In this document: positions 11,831 to 20,156 of the stretch, in pieces
How positions within the stretch are numbered: position 1 is the stretch's first letter
Layout: each line of letters starts with the position of its first letter
NCBI RefSeq assembly: GCF_035818615.1
Contig: NZ_JAYKZY010000002.1
Coordinates: forward strand, 2,234,501-2,298,500
DNA from: Sphingobium sp. CR2-8
GTDB taxonomy: Bacteria; Pseudomonadota; Alphaproteobacteria; Sphingomonadales; Sphingomonadaceae
Direction of reading: 5' to 3'
DNA: 64,000 bases
Notes under the pieces: generated by a model
The model's database searches: none
The model's input: only the letters and a program-made list of their open reading frames with translations
Told to the model about the DNA's origin: nothing
Program-made: the position numbers and the translations under genes

Positions 11831-12016
11831 TCAGTCTAGCGAGTTTTTGATGCCACGGCCAGCCAGGATGCCCAGGACAAGGAAGATGACGAAGATCGCC
11901 AGGGCGATGAAGAAGAGGATCTTGGCGATGCCGACGAAGGTGCCGGCGGCGCCGCCGAAGCCGAGCAAGGCGAGCACGCCCGCGATGACCAGGGAAATGA
12001 GGGCGAGCTTTAGCAT
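11831..12016 (-). CDS. DUF1328 (YtjA-like) small membrane protein
   Basis: A 61-residue protein with two hydrophobic helices separated by a glycine-rich turn (LLGFGGAAGTF) and a short basic tail (GRGIKNSLD). This fits the DUF1328/YtjA family of small inner-membrane proteins that often belong to stress regulons. An AAGGAT-like ribosome site precedes the ATG. The upstream GGAAC-N16-TGTT matches an EcfG promoter, so stress induction through the PhyR-NepR-EcfG cascade encoded at 28-32 kb is likely. Molecular function unknown. Confidence 0.85.
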   Translation of the reverse strand: MLKLALISLVIAGVLALLGFGGAAGTFVGIAKILFFIALAIFVIFLVLGILAGRGIKNSLD

Positions 12017-12057
12017 GGGAATATCCTTTCACGGCGAAGGCGGTTCATGCATGGATC

Positions 12058-12082
12058 AACAGATGAGGGGGACGCTTGTTCC
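12058..12082 (-). promoter_or_regulatory. predicted EcfG (general stress) promoter for the DUF1328 operon
   Basis: Minus strand GGAAC (12082-12078), 16-nt spacer, TGTT (12061-12058), about 40 nt before the DUF1328 start. It matches the alphaproteobacterial EcfG consensus GGAAC-N16/17-cGTT. Confidence 0.65.
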
Positions 12083-12189
12083 CCGCCCAAGACTATGGCT
12101 AACCGGCTATTATGCTTCATTTTCAGTGGTTTGGTTGAACCATCACCCTGCCCGGTCGGTTATTGGCTGATCCCCAAAAGGAGAAGGCC

Positions 12190-12639
12190 ATGTCGAACAA
12201 TCATGCCGTCAGCAAACTGGACGACCTCATCACCACGCTGATCGATAGCGTGAAGGGCTATGAGCATAGCGCCGACAAAGTGGATTCGGTCGATTTCCAG
12301 ACATTGTTCCGTAATCTCGCGATCGAGCGCACGCAGGCGGTCGACCTGTTGCAGGCGCGCAGCCGGGCGCTGGGCGGAAAGCCCAATGCGTTCGGGTCCA
12401 TGGCGGGCACCGTGCATCGGCGGATGGAGGATATCTTCGTGGCGCTGGGTGGCGGCGACAAGGCCGTGGTCCAGGCGATCGACCGCGGCGAGGATTATCT
12501 GCGCGAGGAGTTCGAGCGCGTCCTCAACGACTCGGCGATCGACGAAGAGACGCTGGCGGTGGTGCGGCGCGCGCATGACTCGGTGGCGCACGGTCAGGTC
12601 GTCGTCACCAGCCTGAAGGACCAGCTGGCGGCCGCCTAG
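12190..12639 (+). CDS. PA2169/DUF2383-like four-helix-bundle protein
   Basis: A 149-residue all-helical, ferritin-like protein. The N-terminal amphipathic helix (KLDDLITTLIDSVKGYEHSADKV) and the later segment with ERGxD-like spacing (AIDRGEDYLREEFERVL) fit the PA2169/DUF2383 family, common in stress regulons and of unknown biochemical role. A strong AAGGAG site precedes the chosen ATG. Upstream, TGAAC-N17-GGTT (12136-12161) is a weak EcfG-like promoter. It is divergent from the DUF1328 pair, forming a small stress-type island. Confidence 0.8.
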   Translation: MSNNHAVSKLDDLITTLIDSVKGYEHSADKVDSVDFQTLFRNLAIERTQAVDLLQARSRALGGKPNAFGSMAGTVHRRMEDIFVALGGGDKAVVQAIDRGEDYLREEFERVLNDSAIDEETLAVVRRAHDSVAHGQVVVTSLKDQLAAA

Positions 12640-12695
12640 CTTTTTGTTTTCCGCATTACGAGCCAGCAGATGACGCCATCTACTTCGAAAATGCT

Positions 12696-13724
12696 CTAGA
12701 CCCAGCCTTCCAGCACCTGGTTGGGCGGCCGGTGGCCGTCGACCCAGGTGCGGATATTGGCGATCACCCGCGCGCCGGTGGCGTCGCGCCCCTCGAACGT
12801 CGCCGATCCCATATGCGGCAGCAGCACGACGTTGGAGAGGGCCAGGAGCCGGGCATCGACCGCCGGTTCGTGGGTATAGACGTCGAAGCCCGCACCCGCG
12901 ATCCGCCCTTCGTCCAGCGCCGCGATCAGTGCCTGTTCGTCGGTGATTTCCGCGCGGGACGTGTTGATGAGATAGGCATGGGCGGGCATCAGCGCGACTC
13001 GCCGGGCGTCGATCATGGCGCGGCTGTCGGCGTTGAGCGGGCAATGGATGGACACGATGTCGCTGCCTGACAGCAGGCCGTCGAGATCGGCATGCCATTC
13101 CGCCTCCAGCTCCTGTTCCACTTCGAACGGGAGGCGGTGGCGGTTGTGATAGGCGATCGACAGGCCGAAGGCGCGGGCGCGGCGCGCGACGGCCCGGCCG
13201 ATCCGGCCCATGCCGATGATGCCCAGTTTCTTGGACGCGATCCGGTGGCCCAGCATGCCCGAGGGACTCCAGCCGCGCCATTGCCCGCTGCGCACCAGCT
13301 TCTCCCCCTCGGCCAGGCGGCGGGGGACGGACAGGATCAGCGCCATCGTCATGTCGGCCGTGTCTTCGGTCAACACGCCGGGCGTATTGGTGACGATGAC
13401 GCCCTTCTTCCGCGCGGCGGCAAGATCGATATGGTCGACACCGCTGCCGAAGCTGGCGATCAGTTGCAGCCTTTCCGGCGCGCCCTCTATCAACGCGGCG
13501 TCGATCTGGTCGCTGATGCAGGGGACCAGCACGTCGCACTGGGCCATGGCGCGGGCGAGGTCGGTGCGGTTCATCGCGACATCGCCGACATTGAAACTGG
13601 CGTCGAACAATTGCGCCATGCGCGCCTCCACATTGGGGGGCAGGCGGCGCGTGACGATGACGCGCGGCTTGGCGGGACGCGATGAGGTCTTGCGCGGGGG
13701 CGTCGTACGCGGTGTCTGGACCAT
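12696..13724 (-). CDS. D-isomer-specific 2-hydroxyacid dehydrogenase (glyoxylate/hydroxypyruvate reductase type)
   Basis: The 342-residue NAD(P)-dependent oxidoreductase has the nucleotide-binding motif GMGRIG within the Rossmann domain. The catalytic triad of the family is visible: Arg in NTSRAEI, Glu in VYTHEP and His in LLPHMGSA. These enzymes reduce 2-oxoacids such as glyoxylate or hydroxypyruvate to D-2-hydroxyacids; the exact substrate is not clear. The first 25 residues are basic and proline-rich and may be a start overextension. The ATG at 13724 is preferred over 13754. It is divergent from the SH3 gene. Confidence 0.88.
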   Translation of the reverse strand: MVQTPRTTPPRKTSSRPAKPRVIVTRRLPPNVEARMAQLFDASFNVGDVAMNRTDLARAMAQCDVLVPCISDQIDAALIEGAPERLQLIASFGSGVDHIDLAAARKKGVIVTNTPGVLTEDTADMTMALILSVPRRLAEGEKLVRSGQWRGWSPSGMLGHRIASKKLGIIGMGRIGRAVARRARAFGLSIAYHNRHRLPFEVEQELEAEWHADLDGLLSGSDIVSIHCPLNADSRAMIDARRVALMPAHAYLINTSRAEITDEQALIAALDEGRIAGAGFDVYTHEPAVDARLLALSNVVLLPHMGSATFEGRDATGARVIANIRTWVDGHRPPNQVLEGWV

Positions 13725-13828
13725 GACCAAAGCCGCTATGCCCGCCTGTGGCATCGGTCAAGCGGATAAGGGCGAACGGGCAAGATCAACGCTTGTCGAG
13801 GCGGCCCGGCAAAGCGTATGGAAAGGCC

Positions 13829-14326
13829 ATGGGTGACATGGGTAACGGGTCTGGAATGAAGCGGTGGCTGCTGGGCGCGGGCATGGTTGCGGCGTTGGGT
13901 GCTGCGGGCGCGGCTTTGGCTGCGCCGGGCAAGCCGGTGCCCTATTGGGCGTCGCTGTCGCATGACGAAGCGCGGATGCGCGTGGGGCCGAGCCTGGATT
14001 ACCCATCCAACTGGGTCTATCGCCGCCGCGACCTGCCGGTGAAGGTGGTGCAGGTGCTGGGCCTGTGGCGCAAAGTGGAAGACCCCGACGGCGCGCAGGG
14101 ATGGATGCATGTCCGCCTATTGAGCGACACGCCGACCGCGATCGTGCGGGCGCCGGTCGCGCCGCTGCGCGAATCCGCCAGCGACACTGCGCGCGCGCTG
14201 TTCCGGGCGGAACGCGGCGTGGTGGGGCGATTGAGCGACTGTTCGGGCGGCTGGTGCGCGTTCGACGCGAAGGGCCAGCGCGGCTATGTGAAGGCCAGCG
14301 ATGTCTGGGGCGCGACCGACAAATAG
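13829..14326 (+). CDS. exported SH3-like (bacterial SH3_3/SH3_4) domain protein
   Basis: The 165-residue protein begins with a signal peptide (hydrophobic core LLGAGMVAALGAAG, cleavage near ALAAPG). Two SH3-like modules follow: the first begins with ARMRVGPSLDYP and the second with APLRESASDTARALF, ending in KGQRGYVKASDVWG. Bacterial SH3 modules usually bind peptidoglycan or peptides in the periplasm. Starts at 13829, 13838 and 13856 are all possible; 13829 has GGAAAGG just upstream. It is divergent from the dehydrogenase gene. Confidence 0.85.
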   Translation: MGDMGNGSGMKRWLLGAGMVAALGAAGAALAAPGKPVPYWASLSHDEARMRVGPSLDYPSNWVYRRRDLPVKVVQVLGLWRKVEDPDGAQGWMHVRLLSDTPTAIVRAPVAPLRESASDTARALFRAERGVVGRLSDCSGGWCAFDAKGQRGYVKASDVWGATDK

Positions 14327-14407
14327 GATTGGGCTGCGGTTCACTGCGCATATGCCCACTGTCGGGTTTGCGGGTGCGCGCACCGTACAGTAGACTTGGC
14401 ATTCACC

Positions 14408-14438
14408 GTCACCCCAGCGAAGGCTGGGGTCTCAGGCG
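14408..14438. repeat. 31-bp inverted repeat, left boundary of the GIY-YIG unit
   Basis: The sequence contains its own palindrome (CCCCAGC-gaag-GCTGGGG). It is matched at 30 of 31 positions by the reverse complement of 14745-14775, on the other side of the GIY-YIG gene. Confidence 0.9.
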
Positions 14439-14459
14439 GTGACGCGCTATGGTAGGATT

Positions 14460-14744
14460 ATGGTGAGAGGCGGCCACACCTACATCATGACCAATAAGCC
14501 GAGGGGCATGCTTTATATCGGCGTGACAGCCAATATCGTTGCGCGTGCGTAACAACATCGAAACGGCTCCGGCTTTTGCAAGAAATACGGTCTGACCCGA
14601 TTGGTTCTGGTCGAGCCGCATGATGACATCATGCTCGCCATCGCCCGCGAAAAGGCGCTCAAAGCCTGGAAGCGGGAATGGAAAATCCGGCTTGTGGAAG
14701 AGAGCAATCCAGATTGGCGCGACCTGTCAGACGTCATCTTCTGA
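14460..14744 (+). pseudogene. GIY-YIG endonuclease (COG2827/URI-domain type) with premature ochre stop
   Basis: Reading through one stop gives a 94-residue single-domain GIY-YIG nuclease. The N-terminal strand pair is YIMTN and LYIGVTANI, then the catalytic-arginine region (IVARA), QHRNGSGF, KKYGLTRLV and the metal-binding glutamate helix AREKALKAWKREWK. It ends in NPDWRDL, a typical tail of this family. Codon 31 (14550-14552) is TAA, where relatives have Tyr or Trp before QHR, so a single-base change could have created it. The gene lies between two inverted 31-bp copies of a palindromic repeat, and its stop codon touches the right copy. This suggests a mobile or repeat-linked unit. Confidence 0.85.
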
Positions 14745-14775
14745 CGCCTGAGACACCAGCCTTCGCTGGGGTGAC
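14745..14775. repeat. 31-bp inverted repeat, right boundary of the GIY-YIG unit
   Basis: Reverse complement of the left boundary copy with one mismatch. It starts at the base after the GIY-YIG stop codon. Confidence 0.9.
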
Positions 14776-14849
14776 GATCAAGGGAATGGCCACCATTAAG
14801 TAATGGCACAGCCTGTTCTAACGGCGACTTCTGGTCGCAATCACGAACG

Positions 14850-14960
14850 CCCTTTCGTCATGCCGGGCTTGACCCGGCATCCCGCTGCTTTCCAAGGCCG
14901 AAGAAAAGCGAGACCCCGGGACCAAGCCTGCCTTGAACCTGTCGAGGGGTCCGGGGTGAC
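14850..14960. repeat. palindromic repeat, family B (GTCACCCC type)
   Basis: ATGCCGGG-cttga-CCCGGCAT followed about 70 bp later by an inverted GGGGTCCGGGGTGAC end. The same plan is seen at 41383-41479 and 54871-54961. The rest of 14776-15023 shows no coding potential. Confidence 0.7.
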
Positions 14961-15023
14961 ACTATGGTGCGGCTTACACCAAGAACCGAAACATTCCGCC
15001 CACGGGCAGCCCCCTCCCCCGTC

Positions 15024-16427
15024 TCACCATTCATAGGCCTTGGGCAGCGCCCCTTCCGTAGGCGTCGCATACCGATCCCGCAGCTTGGTCTGGCGGTTTT
15101 CCAGGGGTTGGGCGACGCCGTCGATCCAGACGGCGACGGGGGCCGAGGTCATTTCCAGCGGGTCGCCGTCCCACATCACCACGTCGCCCGCCTTGCCGGT
15201 TTTCAGCGATCCGATCCGGTCGCCCAGGCCCAGCGCTTCGGCGGGGGCGGAAGTGATGGTGCGCAGCGCCTGGCCCCAGCTGAGGCCCGTGGCGCCCGGC
15301 ACTTTGGTGAGCGCGACCATATTGCCCGCCTGCTGCGTCGCGGCGCGCAGTTGCAGGGCGTCGTCGCCGGTCAGCAGGCCCATGGAGACGGTCACGCCCG
15401 CCTTGACCAGGCGGCCGACATTGCTTTGGGTCGCGGCCAGTTTTTCGAAGCTGGACGGCAAGTCTTCCAGGCCTGCGGTGATGACCGGCACCTTGGCCGC
15501 CGCGATCTGTGGCGCGACCATCCAGCCTTCGGTCGCGCCCGCCAGGATGAGTTTCAACGCCGGGAAGTCCTGCCGCAGGGCCAGTACGGCGAGGATGTCG
15601 CGCGCGCTTTCGGCGTGGACCATCAGCGGCATCGCGCCGCTGACGACCGGGACCAAAGCCTCCGCATCGACGCGGTTGAGCAGCGCGTCGCGGGAGCCGC
15701 CGTCATAGCTGGCCGGGGCCTTGGCATAATCCTGCGCCTGGCGCAGCATCATCTTGAAGGTCAGGATCATCGCCGCGCGGCTGCCGCCCGCTTCCTCCGC
15801 GCCCGCTTCGCCCATTTCGACATATTGGAAAGCGCGGGCCTTGGTGATCGGGTTCATGTCCGCGCCCAGATCGACCACGGCCCCCTGCCCGGCGAAGATG
15901 CTGGCGGCGGTGGCAGGCGCGACGACGGCGCGGGTGACGCCGGCCGTGCGGCTGATCGCGATGGGATTGGCGCGCGGGTTGATGACGGGCGCGACGTCGA
16001 TCGCGGCGGAAAAGAGCGACTTGGCCGCGCGGGTGTCGTTGGTTTCGCGGACCGCCGGGACTTCGGCCAGGCCCACGCGCGAAAAGCCCGATATGATGCC
16101 GGGCGTCACCCATTTGCCGCCTGCGTCGATGGTCTTGACGCCTGCGGGGACGGCGACGCCCGCGCCTGCCGCCACGACCTTGCCTGCGCTGATGACCACG
16201 GTGCCGTTCCTGATGGGTTCGGAGCCGTCACCGATGGCGAGGGTCGCGCCGGTGATGGCGAGGGACTGGGCCAGGGCTGGGGTGGCGGTGGCCAGCGCCA
16301 ACATGATCACGGCCGTTCGGTTCGAGCAGCTTCGAGCGAAGTCGAGAAGCGTCGGTCGAGAACTGCGCCCTGCAATGGTTCTCGACAAGCTCGAACCGAA
16401 CGGTGTTTTGTGGGCGATCTTGCTCAT
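15024..16427 (-). CDS. amidohydrolase-superfamily paralogue lacking the HxH metal motif; palindrome inserted in signal peptide region
   Basis: A 467-residue exported amidohydrolase-like protein. Its ATG overlaps the upstream gene's TGA (ATGA), fixing the start. Between residues 8 and 40 the DNA is a 91-bp palindromic repeat (16313-16403); without it, MSKIAHK would join directly to the hydrophobic core VIMLALATATPALAQ, a normal signal peptide. In the position where the partner has IDIHSHLG this protein has ISGFSRVG, so the first two metal-binding histidines are absent, and later ligands are also altered (GATEGWM). HAES is kept. It may be catalytically weak or a partner subunit of the intact amidohydrolase. 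Confidence 0.85.
   Translation of the reverse strand: MSKIAHKTPFGSSLSRTIAGRSSRPTLLDFARSCSNRTAVIMLALATATPALAQSLAITGATLAIGDGSEPIRNGTVVISAGKVVAAGAGVAVPAGVKTIDAGGKWVTPGIISGFSRVGLAEVPAVRETNDTRAAKSLFSAAIDVAPVINPRANPIAISRTAGVTRAVVAPATAASIFAGQGAVVDLGADMNPITKARAFQYVEMGEAGAEEAGGSRAAMILTFKMMLRQAQDYAKAPASYDGGSRDALLNRVDAEALVPVVSGAMPLMVHAESARDILAVLALRQDFPALKLILAGATEGWMVAPQIAAAKVPVITAGLEDLPSSFEKLAATQSNVGRLVKAGVTVSMGLLTGDDALQLRAATQQAGNMVALTKVPGATGLSWGQALRTITSAPAEALGLGDRIGSLKTGKAGDVVMWDGDPLEMTSAPVAVWIDGVAQPLENRQTKLRDRYATPTEGALPKAYEW
16313..16403. repeat. family C palindrome inside an amidohydrolase reading frame
   Basis: Begins CCGTTCGGTTCGAGC and ends with its reverse complement, with an inner TTCTCGAC / GTCGAGAA dyad. 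Related 63-bp copies occur at 47074-47136 and 54266-54328. Confidence 0.9.
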
Positions 16428-17845
16428 TTCACATCTCCCGCGCCGATCTGGCCCAGTTCGAAATCGACCACCGGTCGCAGCTTCGGGTTGGCGCTGTCGT
16501 AGAGCAGCGCGCCGTCGATCCAGACCTTTTCGGGCCTTGTATAGGTGCTGAACGGATTGCCGTTCCACAGCACGACATCGGCCATCTTCCCTACCTTGAG
16601 GCTGCCGGTCTGGTCCGCGATGCCCATGGCGCGCGCGGGGTTGATGGCAAGCCAAGTCCATGCCGTTTCGTCGGATATGTCGATGCCCATGCGGCGGCCC
16701 GCGCCCAGCGCCTTGGCCGCTTCTTGGTTCAGGCGCTGGATGCCGTCCTGATCGTCGCTATGGACGATGGCGCAGGCACCGGCGCGATGGACGAGCGGGA
16801 TATTCTCCTTGATGCCGTCATAGGCCTCCATCTTGAAGCCGTACCAGTCGCCCCAGAGCGCCGCGCAGATGCCGTTGTCGCGCAGCAGGTCGGCGATCTT
16901 GTACACTTCGACCGCGTGGTGGAAGGCGGTGACCTTGTAGCCGAACTCCTTGCTCATATCGATGACGTTGGCCATTTCGTCGGCGCGGTAGCAATGGTTG
17001 TGGACCAGGATCTTGCCTTCCAGCACGTCGGCCAGCGTTTCCATGCCGAGGTCGCGGGGCTGGTCTTTTCCGGCGGCGCGTTTCTTCTGATAGTCGCGCG
17101 CCTTGATCCAGGTCTGGCGATTGACCGCCATATTGCCCATGCGGGTGGAGGGTTCGCGGCCCTTGCTGCCATAGACGCGCTTGGGATTTTCGCCGCAGGC
17201 CATTTTGAGGCCCTGCGGCGCACCGGGGAATTTCATGCCCTGCATGGTGCGGGCGGGGACATTCTTGAGCGTGACGCTGCGACCGCCGAAGAGGTTGGCG
17301 GAACCGGGGAGTATCTGGAGGCTCGTGACGCCGCCATTGGCGAGCGCGCGGGAGAAGCCCGCATCCTGCGGCCAGATGCTATGTTCGGCCCAGACATGCG
17401 GCGTGACCGGCGAGGTCATTTCATTGCCGTCCGAGAGCGCTTCGACGCCGGGGGAGGGATAGTCGCCCAGATGGCTGTGGATGTCGATCACGCCCGGCGT
17501 CACATATTTGCCGGTGCCGTCGAACACCGCAATGTCGGCGGGGATCGGCGTGTCGGGGCCGCCGATCGCCGTTATTTTTCCATCAGAGAGGAAGACGACC
17601 CCGTTTTCGATGCGGCCCCCTTCCCCGTCGAAGATGGTGGCGCCCCGGATCACGGTGGGGCGGCCGGGATAGGCTTTGTAGGTGGAGTGATAGGGGTTTT
17701 CCGGTTCGGCCGACGATCCCTGATTCTGGCCCTGATTCTGGCCTTGCGCAGGCGGCGGCGCTTCCTTGTCCTTCTTCGCCGCGACGGGACCGGCCAGCCC
17801 TGTCAGCAGCGCCGCGATCAACAGCGCGCGTCCGTGTGTCTTCAT
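16424..17845 (-). CDS. amidohydrolase family protein (imidazolonepropionase-like), exported
   Basis: A 473-residue protein with a signal peptide (MKTHGRALLIAALLTGLAG, cleavage near VAA). A glutamine/asparagine-glycine linker with repeated GQNQ follows near residue 35. The metal site is complete: IDIHSHLG, VHNH, AFHHAVE and VHSDD. This class hydrolyses amide bonds, and several members act on peptides (dipeptidase/prolidase-like). The start overlaps the POT transporter stop (ATGA), and its own stop overlaps the start of the degenerate paralogue. The three genes form a coupled peptide-utilisation operon. Confidence 0.9.
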   Translation of the reverse strand: MKTHGRALLIAALLTGLAGPVAAKKDKEAPPPAQGQNQGQNQGSSAEPENPYHSTYKAYPGRPTVIRGATIFDGEGGRIENGVVFLSDGKITAIGGPDTPIPADIAVFDGTGKYVTPGVIDIHSHLGDYPSPGVEALSDGNEMTSPVTPHVWAEHSIWPQDAGFSRALANGGVTSLQILPGSANLFGGRSVTLKNVPARTMQGMKFPGAPQGLKMACGENPKRVYGSKGREPSTRMGNMAVNRQTWIKARDYQKKRAAGKDQPRDLGMETLADVLEGKILVHNHCYRADEMANVIDMSKEFGYKVTAFHHAVEVYKIADLLRDNGICAALWGDWYGFKMEAYDGIKENIPLVHRAGACAIVHSDDQDGIQRLNQEAAKALGAGRRMGIDISDETAWTWLAINPARAMGIADQTGSLKVGKMADVVLWNGNPFSTYTRPEKVWIDGALLYDSANPKLRPVVDFELGQIGAGDVK

Positions 17846-19364
17846 GGCTTTTTCTCCGCGCCGATCAGGTCGAGATGCATTAGTCGCTTGATATAAGGGG
17901 ACACGAGCAGGACCAGCCCGCCTACCACGATCGCGAACCAGCCGATGCGGGTGTAGACGTCCAGCACCTGGGTTACATTGCCCGCCTCTCCGCTGCCGGT
18001 GGCGCGGGCGATGAGGCCCGCGATGAAATTGCCCGCCGCCATCGCGAGGAACCATGTGCCCATGACCAGCCCGACCATGCTCGACACCGACAGACGCGTC
18101 ATGGCGGACAGGCCGACCGGCGAGAAGCAGAGTTCCGCCATGGTGTGCAGCAGGTAGATGAGGAAGACGAAGAGCACGGGGGTCAGATTTTCGCCCGCCA
18201 TCGCCGCGCCTGCCACCAGCACCAGGAAGCCCGCGCCGCACAGGACCAGGCCGATGCCGAATTTGGCGGGCGAGGACGGCTCCAGGCGGCGCTTGTCGAG
18301 GAAGGTCCACAGCACCGCGAAGAGCGGCGCGAGCAGGATGATGAAGACCGAATTGACCGACTGGAACAGTGAGGCCGGCACGTCCCAGCCCAGCATGTTG
18401 CGATCGACATTGCGGTCGGTGAAGATGTTGAGTGACGATCCGGTCTGTTCGAACAGACCCCAGAAAAGCGGGTTGAGCGCGATCAGGAAGAGCGCGGCGA
18501 ACATCCGGTCGCGATCGACCTTGCCCAGGGTTCCGACCGTGCGCCAGAGGATATAGAGGACGGTCAGGGCGGAGAAGCCGAGCAGCGCATAGCCCAGCAG
18601 TTCGGCATAGCGGATCACCAGCCAGATGGCGGCGACGCCCAGCGCGGCGGCCAGATAGATGGTCCATTCCTGGCTGAGGCCGGTGGCGGTCCGCCGCCGC
18701 AATAGCTGCGGCGCGGGCGGCTCCCCTTTGCCGAGCAGCCAGGGTTTGAGCCACACGAACATGACGAGGCCCGCGAGCATGCCGACGCCCGCCGCGCCGA
18801 AGCCCCAGCTCCAGCCCCACAATTCGCCCAGCAAACCGCAGACGATCGGGCCGAGCATCCCGCCCATGTTGATGCCCATGTAGAAGATGGAGAAGGCCGG
18901 ATCGCGGCGATGATCGTCGCGCGCGTAAAGCTCGCCCACCAGGACCGAGATATTGGCTTTCAGGAAGCCCGTCCCCACGATGATGGAGGCGAGCGCAAAG
19001 TAGAAGCCGTTGAGGAATAGCTGGTCCTGCCCCCCGGTCCTTCGGTGATGGCGATCAGGAAATGGCCGATGGCGATAAACACGCCGCCGACCAGCACCGC
19101 CTTGCGCGGGCCCAGGAACCGGTCGGCCAGATAGCCGCCGATGACGGGGGTGATATAGACCAGCGAGGTATAGGCGCCGTAGAGCAGATACGCCTTGTCC
19201 TCCCCGAAGAGGAAATGTTTGGTGAGGTAGAAGATCAGGATCGCGCGCATCCCGTAATAGGAGAAACGCTCCCACATTTCCGCGAAGAAGAGCAGATACA
19301 GCCCGCGTGGATGGCCGAGCCAGGTCTTCCCTGCCTCGGTCGTCGTCATGTCCGAAGTCGCCAT
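17842..19364 (-). pseudogene. POT/PTR family proton-dependent peptide transporter, frameshifted
   Basis: The N-terminal part (from 19364) contains the PTR2 signature EMWERFSYYGMRAILIFYLT and the first transmembrane segments up to FLIAITEG. The rest continues in another frame from QDQLFLNGFYFALASIIVG. The change falls in a run of six C on the plus strand (six G in the gene) at 19030-19035. One extra G would restore EGPGGQDQLF and a protein of about 507 residues with 12 or more helices. It should import di- and tripeptides with protons for the downstream amidohydrolases. This is either a true frameshift or a homopolymer sequencing error. Confidence 0.85.
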
Positions 19365-19505
19365 TCGGCACCCTTTGCTTATCTTGTGTCCGGCCCGCCG
19401 TGCGGCGGCCGCTTATGGCGCGCAGCCTAGAGCCTATGGGTTCGTCCTGTCAAAAGGGCAGCTGGCTCTTGCGTAGAAGCGAGGGGAACGCCATCTGTCG
19501 GCACG

Positions 19506-20084
19506 ATGTTCAACGACCTCTCCTCCCCGCTCGCCCTGCTCCAGACCCGCCGTTCCGGAAAGCCCCGCGACCTGATCGCGCCCGGCCCGGACGCCGCGCA
19601 ATTGCGCCAGATATTGGAGGTGGCGTTGCGCACGCCCGATCATGGCAAGCTCGCCCCGTGGCGCTTCGTGATCGTGCCGCAGGACAAAAGGGCGGCGCTT
19701 GCGGACCTGTTGGAAGCGGCCTATCGCGCGGAGAAGCCGGACGCGGGACGGCTGGAGATCGAGGCGATGCACCAGTTCGCGCATCAGGCGCCGACGCTGA
19801 TCGTCGCTTTGTCGACGCCGGTCGCTGGCAGCAAAATCCCGGTGTGGGAGCAGGAATTGTCGGCGGGCGCGGCGATCATGAACCTGCTGCACGCCACCCA
19901 TGCGCTGGGGTTTGCGGGTGGATGGCTGACCGGATGGCCCAGCTTCAACGAGGATGTGCGCAACGCATTCGGCAAGGCGGGCGAGAAGATCGCCGGCTTC
20001 GTGTTCATCGGCACGTCGGGCAAACCGCAGGAAGAACGGCCACGGCCAGATTATGACGCGATAGTATCAACCTGGGACAGATAA
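19506..20084 (+). CDS. nitroreductase family protein
   Basis: A 192-residue flavin-dependent nitroreductase-fold enzyme. The N-terminal RRSGKPRDL loop binds FMN phosphate, PDHGKLAPWRFVIV is the usual second FMN-binding segment, and GWLTGWPSF with FIGTSG lies near the C-terminus. The pattern resembles the YdjA-like compact nitroreductases, which use NAD(P)H to reduce nitro or quinone compounds; the natural substrate is unknown. It lies divergent from the transporter operon, and a GntR regulator follows on the same strand after 72 bp. Confidence 0.87.
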   Translation: MFNDLSSPLALLQTRRSGKPRDLIAPGPDAAQLRQILEVALRTPDHGKLAPWRFVIVPQDKRAALADLLEAAYRAEKPDAGRLEIEAMHQFAHQAPTLIVALSTPVAGSKIPVWEQELSAGAAIMNLLHATHALGFAGGWLTGWPSFNEDVRNAFGKAGEKIAGFVFIGTSGKPQEERPRPDYDAIVSTWDR

Positions 20085-20156
20085 TTGCGGTTGAAACACA
20101 GCTGGCGCAATGCATATCGATTGACCCGCATGGCTGTATTATGGCACTGAGGCACT

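Noticed and set aside
12136..12161. EcfG-like promoter before the PA2169-like gene (TGAAC-N17-GGTT)
   Set aside because: Each box has a mismatch; it is mentioned in the gene entry but is not strong enough as a separate feature.
14550..14552. Programmed readthrough of the GIY-YIG stop
   Set aside because: No recoding context is seen; a simple nonsense mutation or base-call error is more economical.
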